Of a stretch of 64,000 nt of DNA, positions 53,007 to 61,517 are shown piece by piece. The notes beneath the pieces were generated by a model. It had not been told where the DNA came from. It saw only the letters and a list, made by a program, of their open reading frames with translations, and did no database searches. A program made the position numbers and the translations under genes. This stretch comes from Antricoccus suffuscus (GTDB lineage: Bacteria > Actinomycetota > Actinomycetes > Mycobacteriales > Antricoccaceae): the NCBI RefSeq assembly GCF_003003235.1, contig NZ_PVUE01000004.1, positions 62,001 through 126,000 on the forward strand, read 5' to 3'. Numbering within the stretch: the stretch's first letter is position 1; the number at the start of each line of letters is the position of its first letter.

Positions 53007-54218
53007 ATGGATTTCGAGGACACCCCAGAGGAGGCAGCGTACCGCGAGAGGGTGCGCGCCTACATCAAGGAACATAAATCTAAGCTCGCCCCCGGCGGGC
53101 GGTACGCCGACGCCAGCAAGGAAGATCAGCAACTCAGCCAGGCAACCTTGTACGACGGTGGCTTCATGGGAATTGGCCAGCCGAAGGAGTTCGGTGGTCA
53201 AGGCGGTACGCCCATCCAGCAGGCGATCGTCAACCAGGAGCTCGCCGAGGCGGGTGTCGCCGGACCGATCAACGGCATCGGTATGGGCATGTGTGCCCCG
53301 ACCGTGATTGCGCACGGCAGCAAAGAACAGCAGGACCGCTATCTTCACCGGCTGTTTCGTGCCGACGATGTTTGGTGCCAGCTGTTCAGCGAGCCCGCCT
53401 CGGGCTCGGACCTCGCGGCTTTGCGTACGACGGCCGTTCGCGAGGCCGACGGCAACTGGCGGATCAACGGCCAGAAGGTCTGGACGACCGGCGCCCAGTT
53501 CAGCGACTACGGCATCCTGCTCACCCGCACCGACCCGACGCTCCCGAAACATCGTGGTTTGACGATGTTTGTCGTGGATATGCACCACCCGGGTGTCACG
53601 GTGCGCCCGTTGCGCCAGATGAGTGGCCGCTCGCAGTTCAATGAGGTCTACTTCGACGATGTGATCATTGCCGACGAAGAGCGCCTCGGCGACGTCAATG
53701 ACGGGTGGCGCGTCGCGCTGACCACGCTCATGAACGAGCGGGTCAACGTCGGTGGCGGCGGCAGCGAGCTCGGCGTGCCGGCCGAGGAACTGCTCAAACA
53801 CGCGCGCGCTCGGCTGCCCGAGCTCACGGAGGAGAACCGCGCGCTCGCGAAGCGCGACCTAGGCGCAATCCTCGTCGACTCACTCGGCTCGCGTTACACA
53901 GGACATCGAGTGCTTTCGAAGCTTAGTAAGGGTGAGGCTCCCGGCCCCGAAGCGAGCGCCGGCAAACTGTCCGGTACTCGTGTCGCGCGACACGGTGCCG
54001 ATCTCGGCGTACGACTGCTCGGTGACGATGCGGTCTACGCCGCGACTTCGGACGGCAACAACCTGTGGCAATCGACCGAGGCCGGGCTGCCCGGACTCGC
54101 CATCGCCGGCGGCACCAACGAAGTACTGCGCAACATCATCGGCGAGCGGGTCCTCGGGCTGCCGGCCGAACCGCGTCTCGACAAGACCTCGCCGTTCGAA
54201 GGAGCGAAAAAGTCATGA
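53007..54218 (+). CDS. Acyl-CoA dehydrogenase (FadE-type, large subunit-like)
   Basis: 403 residues. The N-terminal helical domain starts MDFEDTPEEAAYRERVRAYI, the FAD-binding segment has CQLFSEPASGSDLAALRT then INGQKVWTTGAQFSDYGIL, and the C-terminal part has GLAIAGGTNEVLRNIIGERV. It is co-translated with a second, shorter acyl-CoA dehydrogenase (stop and start overlap as ATGA). In actinobacteria such pairs form alpha2beta2 heterotetramers that act on sterol side-chain or similar CoA esters. Confidence 0.94.
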   Translation: MDFEDTPEEAAYRERVRAYIKEHKSKLAPGGRYADASKEDQQLSQATLYDGGFMGIGQPKEFGGQGGTPIQQAIVNQELAEAGVAGPINGIGMGMCAPTVIAHGSKEQQDRYLHRLFRADDVWCQLFSEPASGSDLAALRTTAVREADGNWRINGQKVWTTGAQFSDYGILLTRTDPTLPKHRGLTMFVVDMHHPGVTVRPLRQMSGRSQFNEVYFDDVIIADEERLGDVNDGWRVALTTLMNERVNVGGGGSELGVPAEELLKHARARLPELTEENRALAKRDLGAILVDSLGSRYTGHRVLSKLSKGEAPGPEASAGKLSGTRVARHGADLGVRLLGDDAVYAATSDGNNLWQSTEAGLPGLAIAGGTNEVLRNIIGERVLGLPAEPRLDKTSPFEGAKKS

Positions 54219-55189
54219 ATTTCGATTTAGACGAAGGTCAGCGGGAGTTCGCCGGCATGGCCGAGAAGTTCTTTAGTAAGAACGCTTCGCCTGCACACGC
54301 GCGTGATCAGCTCGATAGCGGCGCCGCTCCGGCGCCGGGTCTCAAGGCGATTGCCGAGCTCGGTTTCCTCGGCATCACCGTGCCGGAGTCGGAGGGCGGC
54401 ATCGGTCAGTCCATGCTCGACCTCGCGGTTGTCGCCGAGCAGGCTGGGCGGGCGCTCGCCTCGCCGTCGATGATCACCTCGGCGCGCGCCGCCGTACTCC
54501 TCGCCGGACACAGCGAACACCTCGCCGCACTTGCCGATGGCAGTGTCGCGTACGCCGTCGTCGACGGCAACGGGCCCGCGATTGACGCGGCGACCGCGAC
54601 GAAGTTCCTGGCGCTGGACGGCAAGTCGCTCGTGCTCGCCTCGGGAACGGTTGCTTCTGGTGAGCCGATCGATCCGACCCGCGGTCTGGCTACGGTCACG
54701 CTGACGGACAAAGAGGTCCTCGTCGAGGATGCGACCGAGCTGTGGGCGCGGGCCCGCCTCGCCGGCTTCATCGCGATCGCGGCCGAGGACCTCGGCACCG
54801 CGCAGAAGGCGCTCGATGTGGGCGTCGAATACGGCAATATGCGTGAGGCGTTCGGCCGCAAGATCGGGTCGTACCAGGCCATCAAGCATGCACTCGTCGA
54901 CGTGTACGTCGATGTCGAGCAGCTCCGGTCGCTCGTGTGGTGGGCAGCCTGGGCATTCGACCACTCGCCCGACGAGGCTCCGCTGGCCGCGCATGCGGCG
55001 AAGGCGCGTGCCGCGGAGATCCTCGAACATGCCTCCGAGACGCTGATCCAGGTGCACGGTGGTATCGGCTTCACGTGGGAGCACGACGCGCACCTCTACT
55101 GGCGTCGCGCGAAGGTCGACCGGCTGTTGCTGGGCGACGCGAACAGTCATTTCACCGCTGTCGCGGAGCTCTCGCTCGCAACCGCTTAA
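54215..55189 (+). CDS. Acyl-CoA dehydrogenase (FadE-type, second subunit)
   Basis: 324 residues from ATG 54215, which overlaps the preceding stop; the open frame extends further upstream but has no support. It begins MNFDLDEGQREFAGMAEKFF, and the N-terminal helical domain GFLGITVPESEGGIG is clear. The FAD-binding middle is shortened relative to the first subunit and lacks the SEPASGSD-like loop. The end is LIQVHGGIGFTWEHDAHLYW. This shorter, degenerate partner fits the heteromeric FadE pattern. Last gene of the operon, before a terminator. Confidence 0.93.
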   Translation: MNFDLDEGQREFAGMAEKFFSKNASPAHARDQLDSGAAPAPGLKAIAELGFLGITVPESEGGIGQSMLDLAVVAEQAGRALASPSMITSARAAVLLAGHSEHLAALADGSVAYAVVDGNGPAIDAATATKFLALDGKSLVLASGTVASGEPIDPTRGLATVTLTDKEVLVEDATELWARARLAGFIAIAAEDLGTAQKALDVGVEYGNMREAFGRKIGSYQAIKHALVDVYVDVEQLRSLVWWAAWAFDHSPDEAPLAAHAAKARAAEILEHASETLIQVHGGIGFTWEHDAHLYWRRAKVDRLLLGDANSHFTAVAELSLATA

Positions 55190-55204
55190 CTCACGACGTA
55201 CGAA

Positions 55205-55237
55205 GTCGCCGTCCGGGATTTCCGGGCGGCGACTTTT
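55205..55237 (+). terminator. Rho-independent terminator of the beta-oxidation operon
   Basis: GTCGCCGTCCGG (55205-55216) pairs CCGGGCGGCGAC (55222-55233) with one mismatch, five-base loop, followed by TTTT. Confidence 0.9.
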
Positions 55238-55246
55238 GTCTGCCCG

Positions 55247-55373
55247 TCCGTCGCGTATGTCCGCCGATCCGTCACGTATGTTCCGCCGATCCGTCACGTA
55301 TGTCCGCCGATCCGTCACGTATGTCCGCCGATCCGTCACGTATGTCTGCCCGTCCGCCACGAACATCCCCCGA
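55247..55373. repeat. Tandem 21-bp repeat array 3 (5 copies plus one degenerate)
   Basis: Copies start at 55247, 55268, 55290, 55311, 55332 and 55353; copy 2 has one extra T (22 bp), copy 6 is degenerate. The unit is TCCGTCACGTATGTC plus CGCCGA. Compared with arrays 1 and 2, the A of CGAATG is T in copies 1-5 (CGTATG), so this array has been homogenised on its own. It lies between the terminator above and family B copy 3, in a convergent gap. Confidence 0.94.
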
Positions 55374-55379
55374 CGAGCC

Positions 55380-55442
55380 GTACATATGTGCTATTTGGCA
55401 GCGAGACCCCGCCACCGGCGCTGCAGAACGCCACATTTGTGA
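55380..55442. repeat. Dispersed hairpin element, family B, copy 3
   Basis: Left arm 55381-55403 (TACATATGTGCTATTTGGCA then GCG) and right arm 55419-55442 (CGCTGCAGAACGCCACATTT then GTGA). It is the most diverged of the three copies but keeps the same design. It follows array 3 by seven bases. The remaining 55443-55543 has no gene. Confidence 0.7.
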
Positions 55443-55543
55443 GCTACTGCCAGATTCACGGCCGGTAGTTATCCACAGGTGTGGACAACGCGGTGGATAA
55501 CTACATGGATGTAACTATGGCGTGACCTGCGGAAATTGCGCCG

Positions 55544-55816
55544 CTAGCGCCACTTCATCGACATGACGAGCCCGACAATGATCGGCGCAAAGCCGACGAC
55601 GTAGTTCCAAGCACCCAGGGAGATCATGAAGGGGATCTTGTCGCCACGGACGTAGAAGACGACGATGTACGCAAGGCCCGCCACCATCAGCAGAACCATC
55701 ACCGGCGCCCACCACGGCGGGCTCGGCTCCTTCGCCGCCGCCCGCGTGCGGGCGCTTGGAAGTGTGTCGGCTGGCGGCGTGTATGCCGCCTTCTTGCGGA
55801 CCTTGGACTTTGGCAC
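55544..55816 (-). CDS. crgA: Cell division protein CrgA
   Basis: 90 residues from GTG 55816 (MPKSKVRKKAAYTPP), with AGGAG upstream; longer readings overlap the divergent gene. Two membrane segments: WWAPVMVLLMVAGLAYIVVFY and LGAWNYVVGFAPIIVGLVMSM, ending MKWR as in the family. CrgA recruits peptidoglycan synthases to the actinobacterial septum and affects FtsZ-ring timing. It sits beside DUF881, sortase and trpG as in Streptomyces and mycobacteria. Confidence 0.95.
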   Translation of the reverse strand: MPKSKVRKKAAYTPPADTLPSARTRAAAKEPSPPWWAPVMVLLMVAGLAYIVVFYVRGDKIPFMISLGAWNYVVGFAPIIVGLVMSMKWR

Positions 55817-55947
55817 CTGGGAAACTCCTTGGTGAATTCTCGTGGCCATCTGCAGGGCAGCGCCGACGTGGCGGAGCAACGACGTATAGGTTGCGAGTGG
55901 ATGACCAACGTTCAGGATACCCGCAACCGACAGGCACACTGAGGCAC

Positions 55948-56691
55948 ATGGCGCGACATCGACGTAACCGCCCGACGAGATGGACCATCATGGTCCCGGT
56001 AGTCATGCTTATCGCGGGCTGCGTTTTTGGTATCAGTGCCTCCACGTCGAGGGGCAGCGACCTGCGCAGCGACGAATCCCAACTGCGCGAACTCGTCCTG
56101 GCTCGCGAGAGTGCGGTCAATAGGTACGCCGCGGAACGCAACCAACTCGATAAGTCCGTTGCGGATCTCCAGCAGGGGATCGCGGGGTACGACGTGAGCG
56201 TGGCCGCCGCCCAAAAGCAGGCCCAGGCGCTCGAACAGTCCGCCGGACTGACCGCGTTGACCGGCTCCGGAGTCGAGGTGTCACTGAATGACGCGCCGCT
56301 CGGCCCCAATGGCGAGCTGCCGCCCGGCGCGCGCCCCGACGACGTGGTGATCCATCAAAGCGATGTGCAAGGAGTGGTCAACGCGATGTGGGCCGCCGGA
56401 GTGGATGCCGTGACGATCATGGGCAAGCGGCTGATCAATACCAGCGCCGTACTCTGCGTCGGCAATACCTTGCTGCTCGATGGCAAGACCTACTCGCCGC
56501 CGTTTGTCATCGCCGGAATCGGCGACCAGAACGCGATCGAGCAGCACTTGAAAGACGAACCCGGCCTCGACCTGTTCTTCGAGGCCGTGGACGCGTTCGG
56601 TCTGGGGTACAAGGTGGTGCGTAAGAGCCAGATCAGCGCGCCGGCGTACGAAGGCGCGTTGGGTGTGTCGGTCGCCACGCCTATCGGTTAG
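55948..56691 (+). CDS. DUF881 family protein
   Basis: 247 residues from ATG 55948. One membrane segment (IMVPVVMLIAGCVFGISAST) is followed by a coiled-coil-prone stretch (LRSDESQLRELVLARESAVN and onward) and the conserved domain LTALTGSGVEVSLNDAPLG, IHQSDVQGVVNAMWAAGVDA and the NTLLLDGKTYSPPFVIAGIG block. DUF881 proteins occur next to crgA and in division loci; role unknown. Divergent from crgA. Confidence 0.93.
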   Translation: MARHRRNRPTRWTIMVPVVMLIAGCVFGISASTSRGSDLRSDESQLRELVLARESAVNRYAAERNQLDKSVADLQQGIAGYDVSVAAAQKQAQALEQSAGLTALTGSGVEVSLNDAPLGPNGELPPGARPDDVVIHQSDVQGVVNAMWAAGVDAVTIMGKRLINTSAVLCVGNTLLLDGKTYSPPFVIAGIGDQNAIEQHLKDEPGLDLFFEAVDAFGLGYKVVRKSQISAPAYEGALGVSVATPIG

Positions 56692-56752
56692 CGTCGTACG
56701 GCGGTGATACACCAAACTAGAGGTCACGAGCAGAATCGTCGATAGGGGATCT

Positions 56753-57730
56753 ATGTCCGACAACCCGTCGGAGCCGAAACACGCATCGTCCGCCGAGCCT
56801 GTCGATGGCGAGTCCGCGGCGCAAGACGAGCGCGTCGAAGGAGGGCACGAGTCGGAGCGCGCCGAGCTGGACGACCGAGGCACTGACGACCCGCACGCTC
56901 AAGATCCGGACGCTCAAGACCCACACGCTCAAGACCCACACGCTCAAGACCCAAAGGCTCAGGATGACGAAAGGCCGGTGCAGCGCAAGGGCGACGTGGT
57001 CCGCACGGTATTGCGCGGCGTCGGCCAGACGCTCATCACGCTTGGTGTCGTCGTCCTGCTTTTCATCGTCTACGAAGCGTTCATCACCAACATTTTCAAC
57101 GCGCAGAAGCAGAACAAGCTGCACGCACAGTTGGAGCAGCAGTGGGACGACCCGACGGTCGGTGTACCGCAGCAAGAGACCAAGATCAGCGAGGTGCCGA
57201 TCGGTGACGCGTTCGCGATCCTGCGGATCCCGGCGTTCGGCGCCGACTTCAACGAGGCGATCGTGGAGGGTACGACGGAGGCCGCGCTGCTCAAGGGCCC
57301 CGGCCACTACACCGACACGGTCGGGCCGGGAGAGGTCGGCAACTTCGCCGTCGCCGGACACCGCGTCGGCAAGGGCTCACCGTTTCTCAACCTGGACAAG
57401 CTCAAACCCGGCGACGCGATCGTGTTTGAGACGAAGGCGAACTGGTATGTCTATCGCGTGATCGGCAAGCCCGGCACCGACGACTACGTGGATCCGGCGT
57501 ACCCGGCGAAGGGCATGTCGGTCGTTAAGCCGAGCGACTACGACGTGATCGCGCCGGTGCCGGGGGACCCTAAGGCGGAGCCGACGCAGAAGCTACTCAC
57601 GTTGACGACGTGCCATCCGAAGTTCTCGGCCGCAGAGAGGCTCATCGTGCATGCCTACCTGGAGGGGGAACCCTTGTCGAAAGCGCAGTACCCCGCGGCG
57701 AGCGACGTGCCCGCGCTGAAGGAGGGCTGA
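56753..57730 (+). CDS. Class E sortase
   Basis: 325 residues. A strongly acidic and repetitive cytoplasmic N-terminus includes five copies of a DP[H/D/K]AQ pentapeptide (46-70; nucleotides 56888-56962, 15-bp tandem repeat). A membrane anchor (LITLGVVVLLFIVYEAF) precedes the sortase domain with H203 (FAVAGHRVGKG), C287 in TLTTCHP and R296. Class E enzymes join LAxTG proteins to peptidoglycan; the LAYTG protein at 15110-17122 is the obvious substrate. The context crgA-DUF881-sortase-trpG is the usual actinobacterial one. Confidence 0.93.
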   Translation: MSDNPSEPKHASSAEPVDGESAAQDERVEGGHESERAELDDRGTDDPHAQDPDAQDPHAQDPHAQDPKAQDDERPVQRKGDVVRTVLRGVGQTLITLGVVVLLFIVYEAFITNIFNAQKQNKLHAQLEQQWDDPTVGVPQQETKISEVPIGDAFAILRIPAFGADFNEAIVEGTTEAALLKGPGHYTDTVGPGEVGNFAVAGHRVGKGSPFLNLDKLKPGDAIVFETKANWYVYRVIGKPGTDDYVDPAYPAKGMSVVKPSDYDVIAPVPGDPKAEPTQKLLTLTTCHPKFSAAERLIVHAYLEGEPLSKAQYPAASDVPALKEG

Positions 57731-57734
57731 TCGG

Positions 57735-57890
57735 ATGTATACGTGGCTGTGGCGCAAGCTCCCTGGAGGCCTGCCCCTCAAGTTGCTGCAGGTGCTTATC
57801 CTGTTCTTAGCGGTAACGGCGCTGCTCTTCTTCGTGATCTTCCCGTGGATCGAGCCGTTGATGCCATACAACAACGTGACCGTCAACTGA
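57735..57890 (+). CDS. Small conserved membrane protein (51 aa)
   Basis: A 51-residue product starting four bases after the sortase stop. It begins MYTWLWRKLPGGLPLKLLQV, has one hydrophobic segment (LILFLAVTALLFFVIFP) and ends WIEPLMPYNNVTVN. Small proteins of this form lie between sortase and trpG in many actinobacteria. It is likely translationally coupled to the sortase and sits in the membrane; the function is unknown. Confidence 0.8.
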   Translation: MYTWLWRKLPGGLPLKLLQVLILFLAVTALLFFVIFPWIEPLMPYNNVTVN

Positions 57891-57926
57891 CCCGTCGGTT
57901 GACCGCGCGACAGCGAGGAGCCTGCA

Positions 57927-58607
57927 GTGAGCATGAAAGTCCTGGTCGTGGACAACTACGACAGTTTCGTGTTCAACCTCGTGCAATACATCGCAGAGCT
58001 CGGCGCCCAGACGGCCGTCGTACGCAATGACGACGTCACCTCAGATCTGCTGGGGGCTCAGCAACTGATCGCGCAACACGCACCGGACGGCGTACTGATT
58101 TCGCCGGGTCCGGGTACGCCGTCCGAGGCCGGCGTCTCCAAAGCAATGGTGACGGCGTGCTCGATGGCGGGACTTCCGTTGTTCGGGGTGTGCCTGGGGC
58201 ATCAGGCGATCGGAGAGGTGTTCGGCGGGGACGTCGTAAACGCCGCCGAGCTTCTTCACGGCAAGACTTCTCAGGTCGAGCACGACGGACAAGGGGTGCT
58301 ACGAGGTCTGCCGTCGCCCTTCACCGCGACCCGCTACCACTCGCTGGTCGTCGACGCCGCGACGATGCCGGACAACCTGGAAGTCACCGGTACGACGGGC
58401 TCTGGTGCCGTGATGGCGTTGCGGCACAAGAACCTGCCGATCGACGGGGTGCAGTTTCACCCTGAGTCGGTGCTCACCGAGCACGGCTACCAGATCGTCG
58501 CCAACTGGCTCGAATCGATCGGCCAACCCGGCGCGGTCGAGGCATCCGATGCGCTCGATGTCGCATTGGGTGAAGTCCGCGACGAGGCGAAGTTCTCCCT
58601 CGCCTAG
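57927..58607 (+). CDS. pabA: Glutamine amidotransferase, anthranilate/aminodeoxychorismate synthase component II
   Basis: 226 residues from GTG 57927. DNYDSFVFNLVQYI at the start, the nucleophile C89 in GVCLGHQAIGE, and HPESVLTEHG with catalytic His-Glu at the end are the class I amidotransferase marks of TrpG/PabA. It supplies ammonia for anthranilate or 4-amino-4-deoxychorismate synthesis. The position next to crgA/sortase is typical for the pabA/trpG copy of actinobacteria. In relatives, pknB and pknA follow; here a minus-strand gene ends four bases downstream instead. Confidence 0.92.
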   Translation: MSMKVLVVDNYDSFVFNLVQYIAELGAQTAVVRNDDVTSDLLGAQQLIAQHAPDGVLISPGPGTPSEAGVSKAMVTACSMAGLPLFGVCLGHQAIGEVFGGDVVNAAELLHGKTSQVEHDGQGVLRGLPSPFTATRYHSLVVDAATMPDNLEVTGTTGSGAVMALRHKNLPIDGVQFHPESVLTEHGYQIVANWLESIGQPGAVEASDALDVALGEVRDEAKFSLA

Positions 58608-58610
58608 CGG

Positions 58611-60305
58611 TCAACCAGGAGTTTGGTTCGCATCGGACAGACGGTCGGCTACGGTTATCCGCAGTGACGCGCCTTTTGCGAAGATCGGAAGCGCCCGGGC
58701 CGAATCCGGCAATTGCACCGTTCCCACGTGGACTCCGTCCGTAGTGGGGCGCAAATCGAGCTTTTTCGGCATCTTAGGCACCGAACTGATGGCGCCGATG
58801 ACTTGCGAGTTCCACTCGTACCAAGCCTCCGCAGCAAGCTCGGATCCACCGACGTCCACGATCAGCGAGTCCTGCCAGTCCCCGACTTGTTCGAGGTGAT
58901 TGGAGAAGTCGAAAGCACCGCGATCCGTGACCACCGAGTGCACGTTAAGGGTTACCACGTACCGGCTCAAATTTCCGCTCACGATCGCGGGATCTGTGGT
59001 GTCGGTCGCGGTCGGGGGAATGAGGAAGGTCGACACAATGGGGATCGGTGCGTCGGCTCGGTCGTGCTTGACGTCGGCATCGGGCGCCGGATTAGTCGCA
59101 GCGGCCGCAACCTTGTTCAGGATAATCGGGCACCAACGTGCGGCTGCCTGCTCGCTAATCACAATCGCGAGGCCCCTGATGGATAGCCGCATATCGGCCT
59201 GCCAGGTTGTGCCGTCGTCTGGCAGGTCCCGAGTCAGGTCCGCGAACGAGAGAGATACTGCCCAGCGCCCGAATAGGAATCGTCGAAGGTTCTGGTAACC
59301 CTCTTCCGAGTTGACTTCACCGTACGGTCCTGAATGGGACTTATAGATGTAGGCGCGATGGGCACCCTTGACGTAGGCGTTCTTGATTCGCACCAGTCCG
59401 TCACTTTGCGGACCGATCGCGAGTCGGGCTGGCCCATAGTCCTTCGGATCCGTGCCGACAATGCAAAAGATCTTATTGAGGTCGAAGACGTCGTCGGGAA
59501 CGCGCCGTGGGTCCCAGGGCTCATCCCTGGGTGGGTCGTCCCCGAAGCTGGCCCCCGGGGTGAGATAGCCATACATCTTGGGCGGGGAGAACATGTCCGA
59601 TCCCGCGGGACCGAAGATTTCCATGGCCGCGTTGACGCCGAGCAGCGCGGTCTCGATGCCTCCATGCGGAGTTCCGTAGGTAAAGAGCTTGTCGACGATC
59701 TCGCGGGCCGGTCGTCGCGGGGTCTTGCCATCAGCGGTCTGGCAGATCTTCTGCATCATGCACCGGGCCACCAGGCCACCCATTGAGTGCGCAACCAGAA
59801 TCACCTTGGGCTGTCCAGTACGGTCCAGAATCTCGAGGATCATGTTGTACAGGTCGGTTGCAGCTGCTTCGATGTGGAACCCGTCGGCGCTGACCATGTG
59901 GTGGAGCTTGTCTTCGATGCGCTGGAAGAGGCTCTCCTTCGGCGCGGGTGCGAACGTCGTTGCGGCGACGTCATAAAAGCGATCGATCCAGACGGATCCC
60001 CCGTCAAGTAGGCCCTTCCGTTGATCGAGCAGTTGCCGCTGCCCTCCGTTGACGAGCAGTTTGTATCCTTCCTCGACCAGCAGCCGGATCAGTGGCCCCT
60101 CGAACTGGTAGTACGCCGGATCGCCGTCTCCATCGATTCGGACATGGGTCGTGCCGGTGTTGAACCCGTAAAAAGGATCGTTAGTCGTGGTGTCGATACC
60201 ATCAGTCGTGCCGGCAAAGCCTCGCAAATAGACGATGGGTAGTTTGGTCCGACCGGCATCAATAGGCGCAGTATCTCGACTTGACGAGTTCGATGTAATG
60301 GACAT
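58611..60305 (-). CDS. Alpha/beta-hydrolase (lipase/esterase-like), large, cytoplasmic
   Basis: 564 residues from ATG 60305 (GTG 60308 possible). The lipase nucleophile elbow is VAHSMGGLVARCMM, preceded by VYLRGFAGTTDGIDTTTND, which resembles the oxyanion-hole region of PGAP1/LCAT-type lipases, and followed by YGTPHGGIETAL. A likely histidine is in the KSHSGPYGEVN segment. The C-terminal 250 residues (from about 330) form a separate part with no recognised domain. No signal peptide, so it acts inside the cell or on a partner. Substrate unknown. It lies in the place where pknB is found in relatives, and looks accessory. Confidence 0.75.
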   Translation of the reverse strand: MSITSNSSSRDTAPIDAGRTKLPIVYLRGFAGTTDGIDTTTNDPFYGFNTGTTHVRIDGDGDPAYYQFEGPLIRLLVEEGYKLLVNGGQRQLLDQRKGLLDGGSVWIDRFYDVAATTFAPAPKESLFQRIEDKLHHMVSADGFHIEAAATDLYNMILEILDRTGQPKVILVAHSMGGLVARCMMQKICQTADGKTPRRPAREIVDKLFTYGTPHGGIETALLGVNAAMEIFGPAGSDMFSPPKMYGYLTPGASFGDDPPRDEPWDPRRVPDDVFDLNKIFCIVGTDPKDYGPARLAIGPQSDGLVRIKNAYVKGAHRAYIYKSHSGPYGEVNSEEGYQNLRRFLFGRWAVSLSFADLTRDLPDDGTTWQADMRLSIRGLAIVISEQAAARWCPIILNKVAAAATNPAPDADVKHDRADAPIPIVSTFLIPPTATDTTDPAIVSGNLSRYVVTLNVHSVVTDRGAFDFSNHLEQVGDWQDSLIVDVGGSELAAEAWYEWNSQVIGAISSVPKMPKKLDLRPTTDGVHVGTVQLPDSARALPIFAKGASLRITVADRLSDANQTPG

Positions 60306-60633
60306 CACACAAGTGTGCGACCACGGCGCAGGTCATGTCCAGGGGTGGACGAGACTAGACGAGGCGCCGGGGGACTGCTCGTCGCTGTTTAAATTCGCGT
60401 CGATGAGGTTGTCTCAAAGCTGGTCTTCAACCCGATCGGCTCCCTCCCATCGATGACACTGTCTAGCGTTTCCTCGACCTCCCGGTAGGGCGCGAGCACT
60501 CGGGCCGAGCGCCGCCCAAGTCGCGGACAGTGCCTTTACGTACAAGTACGCAGACGAGGCAGGACAGATTCGGTGTTCTCCACGATGCGCACACGGCCCC
60601 CGAACCGTCATAGTGCCTGTAGGAGGAGCAACT
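60306..60633. other. Divergent promoter region, 328 bp, no gene seen
   Basis: Between two divergent genes. It holds the hydrolase start palindrome CACAC-AA-GTGTG (60306-60317) that overlaps the start codon, and AGGAGGAG (60620-60627) for the Spo0M-like gene. No frame gives a known protein. Confidence 0.4.
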
Positions 60634-61482
60634 ATGAAACTGTTCGGCAACCACGACAAGCAGACCATCGAAGTCAGGGTCGATCCCGCACACGTCCAGG
60701 CCGGCGGCACAGTCACCGCGACCGTCCGCGTGACCGGGCCGCCCGATGACAAGGCCCGCGGCGTGGCAGCCCGGCTAGTGTCCAAGCACCGCTGGAGCTC
60801 CAAGTCGACAGATGAAGACGGCGACACGACGATAAACGTCCACAACGACATCGGTGTGGTCGCCGAGTCCACGTTGATACCTGCCGGCCAACCGGTTGTG
60901 GAAGGCGACTACAGCACTGTCTTTGTCGTCCCTCCCGACGCCTGCCGCACCGTCAACGGGGCCCTGGGTTGGGCCGTCCAGGGCGTCATCTCCCACCGGC
61001 TACGCTCCACGACCGCCGAATGCGCTTTGCAGGTGAACTCGAACGCCAAGGGCCATCCGGAGATCACTGCTCGGGCGCCCGAGCTCGTCGGCGGCCCGGC
61101 CTTCCACGTCGAGGTGTCGGCCCGAGACATGCTTGCCGGCGCGAAGATCTGCGGCACGGTAATTGTCGAAGCGTCGAAGGCGGTGACCTACAAGTCGCTC
61201 GATGTGGATCTGCGCCTGGTTCGAGGGGACGGACAGAACGTCATCGCCAAGGGCGCCCAATACTCGGTCTTCGTGCGCCACGGTTCCGTGCACTTCGCCG
61301 AGCAGCTGAGTATGCCGGCCGGAACCGCCAAGGCGTTCCCCTTCGAACTCGGTGTGCCCGCAGACGCGGTGGCAACCCTCAGGTCGCTGCACACCGTGCT
61401 CACCTGGTACGTGGTCGCGACGGGAACCACTGGTGCGCTACACGCAGACCACCAGGTGCATCTCGCTCTCGACGTGCACTGA
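60634..61482 (+). CDS. Arrestin-like / Spo0M-type protein
   Basis: 282 residues from ATG 60634, AGGAGGAG upstream. The sequence is all-beta: VRVDPAHVQAGGTVTATVRV, ARLVSKHRW, VEGDYSTVFVVPPDACRTVN and GVISHRLRSTTAECALQV, then the second domain FHVEVSARDMLAGAKICGTV. Two tandem beta-sandwich domains with this pattern are those of arrestin-like proteins, including the sporulation-control protein Spo0M family. No signal peptide. Its role here is unknown; the assignment rests on the strand pattern. Confidence 0.55.
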   Translation: MKLFGNHDKQTIEVRVDPAHVQAGGTVTATVRVTGPPDDKARGVAARLVSKHRWSSKSTDEDGDTTINVHNDIGVVAESTLIPAGQPVVEGDYSTVFVVPPDACRTVNGALGWAVQGVISHRLRSTTAECALQVNSNAKGHPEITARAPELVGGPAFHVEVSARDMLAGAKICGTVIVEASKAVTYKSLDVDLRLVRGDGQNVIAKGAQYSVFVRHGSVHFAEQLSMPAGTAKAFPFELGVPADAVATLRSLHTVLTWYVVATGTTGALHADHQVHLALDVH

Positions 61483-61517
61483 AACGCAGACACCGCAACC
61501 AAACGGAGGAACACGGA

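Noticed and set aside
60306-60633. Transposase remnant in the hydrolase/Spo0M intergenic region
   Set aside because: The region looked unusual in composition, but no frame gave a recognisable transposase motif and no terminal repeats were seen.
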